Shown in pieces: positions 10,228 through 16,472 of a stretch of DNA of 16,472 nt. The notes below the pieces were generated by a model. It ran no database searches, was not told the origin of the DNA, and worked only from the letters and a program-made list of their open reading frames with translations. Positions within the stretch are counted from its first letter, which is position 1, and each line of letters opens with the position of its first letter. The stretch comes from Cephalothrix spiralis (taxonomy: Eukaryota > Nemertea > Palaeonemertea > Archinemertea > Cephalotrichidae), in NCBI GenBank assembly GCA_032353305.1, contig JAUCNG010404472.1:1-16472 (forward strand), given 5' to 3'. The position numbers and the translations under genes are program-made.

Positions 10228-10584
10228 TTTATTCGAACATTTGCAAAGCCATGATTTGTATATTTGAACGCTTAATAATAGTTCTTAATAATTTAATGTC
10301 ATTATTATGGTGAAACCTAGTTTTTTTCAACTTATTGCATTTATATAGGATATTTGTGAGTTGTATTTAGGCTGCTGAATATGATTATGATTGATTTCTG
10401 TCGCGTTATTAGAAATCTTTGTCAATGATATAATAATTCCTAATTAATAACATGATTTGTAAATTGTTTTGTAATCCGAACAAAATCCTAGTTGAATCAT
10501 CGCTATTCAGTAGTAAAATTTAAATGAACCGTATGTTATAACATGCAAGAAAACAAAATTATTTTATAATTATACATTTTTAAT

Positions 10585-10590
10585 AATAAA
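10585..10590 (+). terminator. First canonical AATAAA poly(A) signal after the CPSF6 stop
   Basis: AATAAA lies in an AT-rich tract about 2.8 kb after the stop codon, followed by a T-rich segment (tttatttttc). It is a candidate only, since AATAAA is frequent in AT-rich DNA; the next is at 11331-11336. Confidence 0.3.
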
Positions 10591-11473
10591 TTTATTTTTC
10601 TAACTCCTACTCATAGTTCATATCCCTTGAGATTGGCATTGGGTTCTTACGATTATGAGGAATCTACAATTTTGGCCTTACCAATTCCCTATTTAGATGT
10701 AGGTAATAAGTATATGCATGGGGGTTGTAGGATTTATTAACACAACACGGTTTTATTGTGGCGGACTTCATTTTTCTCACATTTCAATGCGAAACAGACT
10801 TATTCATGAAAGGACATACCACACCCAGGCGTCGATTAAGCCCCCCCCCCCCCACTCAGAGTCAATTTCAACGAATAATGCTTTTATGTTGGATAAGGGT
10901 TTCAGAATATTATACTAACAATCTCGTTACGTTGCTATGGATATGCGTCCTAGAATCACGTACAATCATCTTTAGTGGTACTTATATTACTTTGCTTTGG
11001 CCCATAACTAAGGAATACTGCAAGAAAATCATTGTGTTATGAATTATGATTACTAGACCCCTGTATCTAAGGAAAGCTGTAACTAAAAACAATATCGGAA
11101 ACACACTGTTGCTATGCAAAAGCGGTTTCCATAGCGACGTTTTTTTAGCACCCTTTATTTCCGCACTTTCATTTTAGGGGATGGGGATACAATTTTATTT
11201 GACTCTTTTATCGCTTTGGCTACAAAATAGCGAAAATATCCCACTGTGCACTTCGATAAACTTTTGGGATTGGTACAATGAAATTTTTTCATTCTTCTTA
11301 AAAAGGTAGAACTTAGAACAGAAGGACCTAAATAAATATATACCTGGCCTAGTTGTGGTATGTCCTTTGTTGTGTACTCAAGTCTGTTATAATGCGTTTC
11401 GGTTGTAGTCAATACTGTGCGGAGTGCGGAGAAATTTTTTGCGAGAATTTGCCCTCTGATGTAAGCTTATTAA
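10591..11473. other. Intergenic sequence, no gene seen
   Basis: Open frames at 10718-10918 and 10758-11042 cross a run of 13 C (10841-10853) and match no family I know. A 'ttggcccataact' repeat word is near 10995 and an AATAAA is at 11331-11336. Nothing else is supportable. Confidence 0.6.
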
Positions 11474-11773
11474 GCATGCACGGTCGAGTTTTAGAGTTGC
11501 GCTTGTGCAAATCGGAATAATTAATCTAAAACAAAAGGGTCATGTTTCTATCTGTCCGTAATACATTTATATGACGTAAAATCGGCGATTTCTGAGTAAT
11601 TAACAAATCGATATTTATGACGTCACATATATTTAAAGTATAATTTTACGTAATATATATGTATTACGGACATATAGAAACATGCCCTTATTGTTCCGGA
11701 ATCTGGTGTAATTTTTCAAATTTTCGCATGCGTAACACTTAAACTCGACCGCGCATGCGCATATCTCAAAAAC
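11474..11773. mobile_element. Foldback (MITE-like) element, nested inverted repeats
   Basis: Outer arms 11474-11494 and 11738-11758 match at 19 of 21 positions as inverted copies (gcatgcacggtcgag...). Inner arms 11536-11582 and 11643-11688 form a second long imperfect palindrome that includes catgtttctat(c/a)tgtccg and taatacat. The loop is AT-rich. The right side continues with gcgcatatctcaaaaac, similar to the terminal repeat of the element at 2207-2470. There is no coding capacity. Confidence 0.72.
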
Positions 11774-12160
11774 GGCAAGGTAACTTTTTCTTACTGCGCG
11801 TGCTTAAAAAGTTTACATCATCAGGGGGGGGGATTCCCGCTAACGGTTTTTCTCAACACTTAGTGTGACTGAAGCCGTCAGCCGATTAGTACCGAGTACC
11901 TTTGACTGATTAACTTTTCCAATTAAAAATAATTATCTAATTCTTCACAATAGGCAATATAAGATGTAAATCTTTCGGTAATATTTTGGAAGCCGAAAGC
12001 GACTCCTTTTTATATCTCTGTACGATCCCTGATACAACTGCTTGCCGTGACGGTGTTTAAAAGTTATAAAACTAGCGCAGTAAGGAAGAAAATCGTCCTT
12101 AGTCTCCAAAATATGTCTGATATTCGCAGTTGAGTTTAAGCGTTGTGTGTGCGCATACAA
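11774..12160. other. Non-coding spacer
   Basis: It contains a 9-base G run at 11824-11832. A minus-strand open frame at 11945-12160 has no recognised domain. No other structure is seen. Confidence 0.5.
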
Positions 12161-12727
12161 CTAAAATAATTGAATTCTTGTTAATTAGGGTAGGGTTCCC
12201 ACTGGTCCTGGAAATCTAGAAAATAGTTTTATTTCGGAAATCCTGGGATTTTGTCAAAACAGGTGTACGGATTTCACTTGATCCAATGCATATGAATTTA
12301 CCTACAAATCCAGCGAGCAGCGGCTATCGCTACTGTGAAATCCGTAGACCTGAATAGTCCCTAAAATTTTTAAAGTCCTGGAAAAAATAAAGAGATTTTA
12401 ATTTTTAACGACTTACATTTTCAAAGTGCCTTAAAATCGCGATATGACTTAGATTTTCATATTATTCTCGCTTCGCTCGGCTAAAATGATTGGATTCTTG
12501 TTAATTACTGGTCCTGGAAATCCAGAAAATAAGTTTTAGATATGAAATCCAGGAATTTTGTCAAAAGTCCTTAAAAATTTAAATGGTCCTGGAATCCGTA
12601 GACCTGAAAAGTCCCTAAAAATTTTAAAGTCCTCGAAAAAATAAAAAGATTTTAATTTTTAACGCCTTCATTTTCAAAGTGCCTTCAAATCGCGACTAGA
12701 TTTTCAATTTTTTCTCGCTTCGCTCGG
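12161..12727. repeat. Head-to-tail tandem duplication (units 12161-12480 and 12481-12727)
   Basis: Both units begin ctaaaat(a/g)attg(a/g)attcttg and end tctcgcttcgctcgg. In between they share actggtcctggaaatc, gattttgtcaaaa, aatccgtagacctg, agattttaatttttaacg and cattttcaaagtgcct. The first unit is 320 bp and the second 247 bp. The first carries extra sequence at about 12186-12199 and 12261-12346. The latter is bounded by inverted CAGGT(g/c)TACGGATTTCAC words (12260-12277 and 12335-12352). The shared 'cttcgctcgg' word also occurs as gcttcgctcgcg near 14262. Confidence 0.8.
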
Positions 12728-12858
12728 CTTAATAACATATTCTTGATAACATAACGTATCATTATTTGTCTCAAATATTCATGGTCGAGTTCCGGAATTT
12801 TTGGAAAAAATTCTGGAAAAAACGGGAATGTTCCTTTAAAAATCTGGGGGTACCCTGT

Positions 12859-13113
12859 AGGGATATGTTTCTATCTGTCCTTAATTTATATTCATGACCT
12901 AAACCCAACACCGATTTTTGAGATGCTATTATAGATCATCCAACCAGTCCTTGATGTAAACTGATTTTAATTTTGAAGTTCTAATTGGCAACATTTTGGT
13001 ATAATTTTAAAGCTTTGCCACCCAAATTTGAGATTATGAAGATCAATATTGATCCGGTACAGTTTGGGTTACAGACTGTACTAGCCATTTGCACATGTGC
13101 AACTCTAAAACTC
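12859..13113. mobile_element. Partial third copy of the 11474-type foldback element
   Basis: Position 12859-12880 (agggatatgtttctatctgtcc) matches the inner left arm at 11536. Sequence at 13091-13113 (gcacatgtgcaactctaaaactc) is the reverse complement-like match of the outer left arm near 11486-11508. The outer left arm itself is missing and the right inner arm is not clear, so this copy looks truncated and decayed. Confidence 0.5.
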
Positions 13114-13192
13114 TTTTATCATCTGAAATTTCAAAAAAGGTTGTCATTTTCTAAAACTCTTTTATCATCCGCAATTCCAAAAAAGATTGTCA
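13105..13192. repeat. Two-copy tandem repeat, unit 46 bp
   Basis: ctaaaactcttttatcatc begins at 13105 and again at 13151, each followed by a (g)aattt/ccaaaaaaggttgtcatt-like tail. It starts inside the preceding foldback remnant, so the duplication came after that insertion. Confidence 0.75.
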
Positions 13193-13259
13193 TTCCATCC
13201 GCCGTGTCCGAAAACATTTAGCTAGTTTCTGTCGCAATTATGCCGGAAGGTAGGTCAAA

Positions 13260-13541
13260 CATGGTGACCACATGTCTGGAATTCCAAAATTGGCCCAAAT
13301 TGTCATGGAAAATTGTAAAAACTAGTGAAAACCTGGAAATGTCATGGAATTTTGAAAAATAAAATATGTCGTCCGGGTAAAAGTTTTTGTCATGCTGGGT
13401 TATTTGGCAGTTGAAAATGATGTCGCGACTGACTGTTTTTGAGTCTTTTCTAGTTGTCACGACTGAAAATTTCTGGATATTTCAGGGAAAAGTCCTGGAA
13501 ATGTCATGGAATTTTGTTTTCAGAAAGTTGTGGTCACCCTG
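13260..13541. mobile_element. CAGGGTG-family non-autonomous element, complete copy with 5-bp target duplication
   Basis: The left terminus is CATGGTGACCACA (13260-13272) and the right is TGTGGTCACCCTG (13529-13541), inverted matches with one difference. Flanks are TCAAA on both sides (13255-13259 and 13542-13546), a perfect 5-bp duplication. The 282-bp length is close to the 286 bp of the copy at 1336. Internal words aaaacctggaaatgtcatg (13328-13346) and gtcgcgact (13422-13430) are shared with the copy at 4719. A minus-strand open frame at 13218-13460 covers it but resembles no transposase. Confidence 0.78.
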
Positions 13542-13565
13542 TCAAAGTTCTTAATGAACTGAATT

Positions 13566-13611
13566 AAGATCGGGTTTTCTTTGATAGTTTCCAACTATCA
13601 AAAGGGATCTT
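13566..13611. repeat. Hairpin next to the 50-bp tandem repeat
   Basis: TTTGATAGTT (13580-13589) and AACTATCAAA (13593-13602) form a perfect 10-bp stem with a 3-nt loop. Outer arms AAGATC (13566-13571) and GATCTT (13606-13611) can extend it after an internal bulge. Confidence 0.5.
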
Positions 13612-13620
13612 GAGATTTAC

Positions 13621-13720
13621 TACCGTGATGAATAACGGGTATGTCAGACCTCTCCTCTGATCTCTCCTCCTACCGTGATGAATAACGGGTATGTCAGACC
13701 TCTCCTCTGATCTCTCCTCC
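13621..13720. repeat. Perfect two-copy tandem repeat, unit 50 bp
   Basis: Bases 13621-13670 and 13671-13720 are identical, beginning taccgtgatgaataacgggt and ending with a pyrimidine-rich segment that contains the partly repeated word tctcctc. Identity of the copies suggests a recent duplication, or variable copy number. Confidence 0.92.
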
Positions 13721-13723
13721 TAC

Positions 13724-15379
13724 ATATGAATCATTATGTTGTTCATTCAATCAATATTCATGCTTTTAACAATGGAAAACAGAAAAGTTTTGGAAAAATT
13801 TGTTCACATGAAAAATATTTGCAAAATTAGGGGCTGCAAAACAGGAAAAAATTGCAGAAGTCCAAAAGGGGGTGTGTGGGTACCGAAACCCATTTTGCAA
13901 TTTTTTCAGCCTCCCCCCCCCCCTGATTAGAGGAGGCATAAATCACTGCTGGATAAATAACATCTAAAGAAGTAATTTTTAAGACCATCTACCTATTTCA
14001 ATATTATGCCTTTTCCTGTTCATTGTATATAAGAAGACAAATAAATGCTTTATGAAATGCCTACTAAAGTCTATTCCGGCTCGCATAGGATTAGGTTATT
14101 GCCATCCTAAAAAATTGTAAAAAATATTCTTTACTGGATATCTATATATTTCCACTGATTTTGGTCTGGTATTTGTGACCGGGTTTCCACCACTCCTTGC
14201 ATTTTTATGTGACTCTTTAAAATCCTTGAATTTCTTAAAAACTCCTTTAATTTTCCTCTAAGCTTCGCTCGCGCCCACGTTGTGAAATGTATCTTTAATT
14301 ATATCCGGAGTCAATGAATCCTGATTATTATTTATCTCTACAAAAGTAACTGTGGTCGGCGGTTCAGTGACTTTCTAAATTAAGAATAACCGGAGGACAA
14401 TCTTTCAAATATAACATCAATGTTAGAACAGTTGGTGTGGTTATGTTTTCAACCTCCTGCTTTTAGTGCATTTTATTTTTTAGCGTCTTAAGTTTTGCCT
14501 AAAGCTAGGAAATTGTGCATTAAAAATCTTATCATGTTCCGACTCATCAATTGGATTTCCTTTGCACTATATGCTCTCCAAGTCCAAAATACCCCTTTTT
14601 ACAATCTTTCATTATACTGTGTAACTGTTATCCGGGCCTGTTATATCGCAAAACTGATTTTCGGCTATATAAATGTTCACAATTAGCGAGTGCTGAAAAA
14701 TTGTACAAAATGTGCTTCCTGGAAAGTTCATGAAAAGTGCTCATCAATAGGGGTGTTAAAGATCCCTCCCCACTCTTTTGGTGGAATAATATACCCCTGG
14801 ATGGGACAAAAATGTCCGGAAATTTTTTTCCCTCCTTTATTTGAATTACAAAACCAGTATTATTTCATGTAATAACCTTATTTTAAAAGCTTTTTTAGAT
14901 TTTTGCACCATCCCAGGTGGCGGTGCCAGGGGGCCGGTTTTTTTAGGTAGGAAATCATCTGAATCAGGGATACATTAAATCCATGAAATCCGTAATAGGG
15001 GGGGGGGGTCGGGTCATTTCGTTATAACTGCATACATGGGGTGGGGGTCTAATATCGTACTTTATGGACGGCCCCTTAACCATTTTAAATAACTAAATTT
15101 AGATATTTAATTAAGGCCCGACATGTCCAGTCTTTTATTTGTGAAAACTAAAGCCTCTATAGTTAAGGAACCTGATCAACTCTTGGCCTGATTAATGGCT
15201 CTATTTAGCTCGGATTTATGACCGCAATCGAAGAGGATTTCAATGTTGAAGTCAATTAATCCAACCAATTGATTACTGAAAATAAAGTACTCTAGCTTTT
15301 TTGAGGATGGTGCCAGAATATTGACTTGTGTCCGTGCATTTTCCGTGAGGATCGATTTCCTTCTCTAAAAACCCGATTC
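13724..15379. other. Intergenic sequence, no gene seen
   Basis: This is AT-rich sequence with C and G runs at 13913-13923 (11 C) and 14998-15008 (11 G), and a gcttcgctcgcg word near 14262. Short open frames at 13736-13930, 14495-14686, 14551-14733 and 14690-14872 have no recognisable domain and overlap each other in different frames. Confidence 0.55.
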
Positions 15380-15911
15380 TAAAGAAGGAAAATATATACC
15401 ATTTCCTGATTCAAAGTCAAATATTTGCATTAATATCAATAACACAACATGAAGCTTATACCAAAATTTGTCTCTCCAAATTCGTCTTCACAATCATTTA
15501 GTTTTTGAAAAAATTCATAATCAATGTTGAAAAATAGAGTGTAGAATTTGTATGGCTTGATTCTATACACTGAAAGTGTTTTGCTAAAATCAATATGTTT
15601 ATTCATTAGTTTCTTCTTTATATGACACATGAAGATATAGTAACAATCAGTAGATAATAAGAAACATATTTAAATAAAAATTAAAGTGAATTAAATAAAA
15701 TAAAATTTTAGCTAAATACTTAGTGTATAGATCAAGCCTAATTTTCAAATATTTTAGTATGTCAACATTTTGAATTTTTTTACAAACAACTTAATGATTG
15801 TCAAGGCGAATTCGGAGAGAAATTTTTTGGTATAAGTTTCATGTTGCTGCTATTAATATTAATGAAAATATTTGACTTTGAATCAGGAAATGTTATATAT
15901 TTTCCACCTTT
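15380..15911. mobile_element. Large foldback palindrome, arms about 210 bp, loop about 114 bp
   Basis: The left arm 15380-15590 and right arm 15705-15911 are inverted copies with small gaps. The outermost 39 bases of the clear match (from 15387, ggaaaatatataccatttcc) differ at one position from the reverse complement of the right side. Further in, caaagtcaaatatt, catgaagcttataccaaaa/ttggtataagtttcatg, ctccaaattcg/cgaattcggag, caatgttga/tcaacat and ggcttga(t)tctatacact/agtgtatagatcaagcc pair in order. The minus-strand open frame at 15436-15630 lies mostly in the left arm and resembles nothing known. It could be a foldback transposon or an inverted duplication. Confidence 0.85.
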
Positions 15912-16472
15912 AATGATTTGTAATATGTTCTGAAAGTGATTACGTAGTTACATCACGCTATGTGTTGAAAGATTCATCCGGTTACATATTTACAAAAAGA
16001 AAAAGTTTCAAAAGAAATTGACAGTATCATTATGACAGGATATTTAGATTTCCGTCGAGTTTTTGCCATCCGCTACACCTCGATCAATTTATGTGATCAA
16101 AAGCATTGGCTTTTTTAAGCCTTTAATCTCCGAATGTACTGGCGAGGACATAGCAGTTTTTCTTGTAATCTGTTGATCACTAGCTAATAGATCACGAAAA
16201 TATATAATCAATCATGAAAAGCATGCATATCAGTGAAGCTCTGCATGCAAAGGTGACACTTAGATGATTAATGGGGGATCTCCCGCATAGGGAAAGGTAT
16301 TTGCGTGATCGTATTTGGAAATTGAGTAAAAACCGATTATATCTAAATTACCATGGTTATACATAACGCCCATCCCCATTACATTTTCATTAATGCACCG
16401 GTCAATGTTTATGCTGACCCCCCCCCCCTCCCCAGCGTTCGACGCTCAAACGACGCCTTTTCGCCGTTTTTT
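15912..16472. other. Intergenic sequence, no gene seen
   Basis: A short inverted gcatgc pair lies near 16221-16250 (gcatgcatatcagtgaag...ctgcatgc). A run of 11 C lies at 16418-16428. The last 40 bases are more GC-rich. No coding or RNA gene signal was found. Confidence 0.5.

Larger units (their letters stand above)
7798..10590 (+). other. Probable CPSF6 3' UTR (end uncertain)
   Basis: This AT-rich non-coding sequence follows the stop. I found no AATAAA between the stop and 10585-10590; an ATTAAA variant is at 9850-9855. If transcription runs to the first AATAAA the UTR is about 2.8 kb and includes the minisatellites at 8930-9240 and 9896-10227. A threefold 'gtcaaaacata' word lies at 8050-8096. 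Open frames on the minus strand at 9277-9519, 9577-9831 and 9851-10153 lie over repeats or AT-rich sequence and resemble nothing. Shorter UTRs using variant signals are possible. Confidence 0.4.

Noticed and set aside
10718-11042. Overlapping open frames spanning a poly-C run
   Set aside because: Two different frames are open over the same bases and the proline content comes only from the C run.
15436-15630. Minus-strand open frame within the large palindrome
   Set aside because: It is short, AT-rich and matches no transposase or other family I recognise.

Overview
The window is animal nuclear DNA. It is AT-rich, with spliced GT-AG introns, long non-coding stretches and many small foldback repeats. 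Recurrent TACATGTA-type words, 'ggcccataactcaag' and 'cttcgctcgg' motifs, and the protein sequence suggest a lophotrochozoan, probably a bivalve mollusc. That placement is an inference from sequence texture, not a proof.

One gene is present, on the + strand. It is the 3' half of CPSF6, the 59/68-kDa-type subunit of mRNA cleavage factor I (CFIm); invertebrate homologues are ancestral to vertebrate CPSF6/CPSF7. Five coding exons can be joined in one open frame: 824-1023, 2054-2128, 2946-3129, 3600-3747 and 7521-7797. Together they give 294 residues and a TAA stop at 7795-7797. The order is a proline-rich region, a conserved helical block and a C-terminal Arg/Ser/Asp/Glu (RS-like) domain. The N-terminal RRM and the promoter lie upstream of the window.

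Layout: 1-823 is the end of an upstream intron. 824-7797 is the gene, with introns of 1030, 817, 470 and 3773 bp that carry small repeats. 7798 to about 10590 is the probable long 3' UTR, with two diverged minisatellites and the first canonical AATAAA after the stop at 10585-10590. About 10591-16472 is repeat-rich DNA with no convincing gene.

The most interesting structure is in the repeats. (1) A non-autonomous element family has CAGGGTG...CACCCTG termini and 5-bp target duplications: two complete copies with perfect duplications (1336-1621 and 13260-13541), a short 148-bp copy (1717-1864) and a one-ended copy (4719-4845). (2) A second foldback family carries 'catgtttctatctgtcc' arms (2207-2470, 11474-11773, and a partial copy at 12859-13113). 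(3) A 532-bp palindrome at 15380-15911 has roughly 210-bp arms. (4) There is a tandem duplication at 12161-12727 and a perfect 50-bp tandem repeat at 13621-13720. I see no transposase, reverse transcriptase, tRNA, rRNA or CRISPR array.
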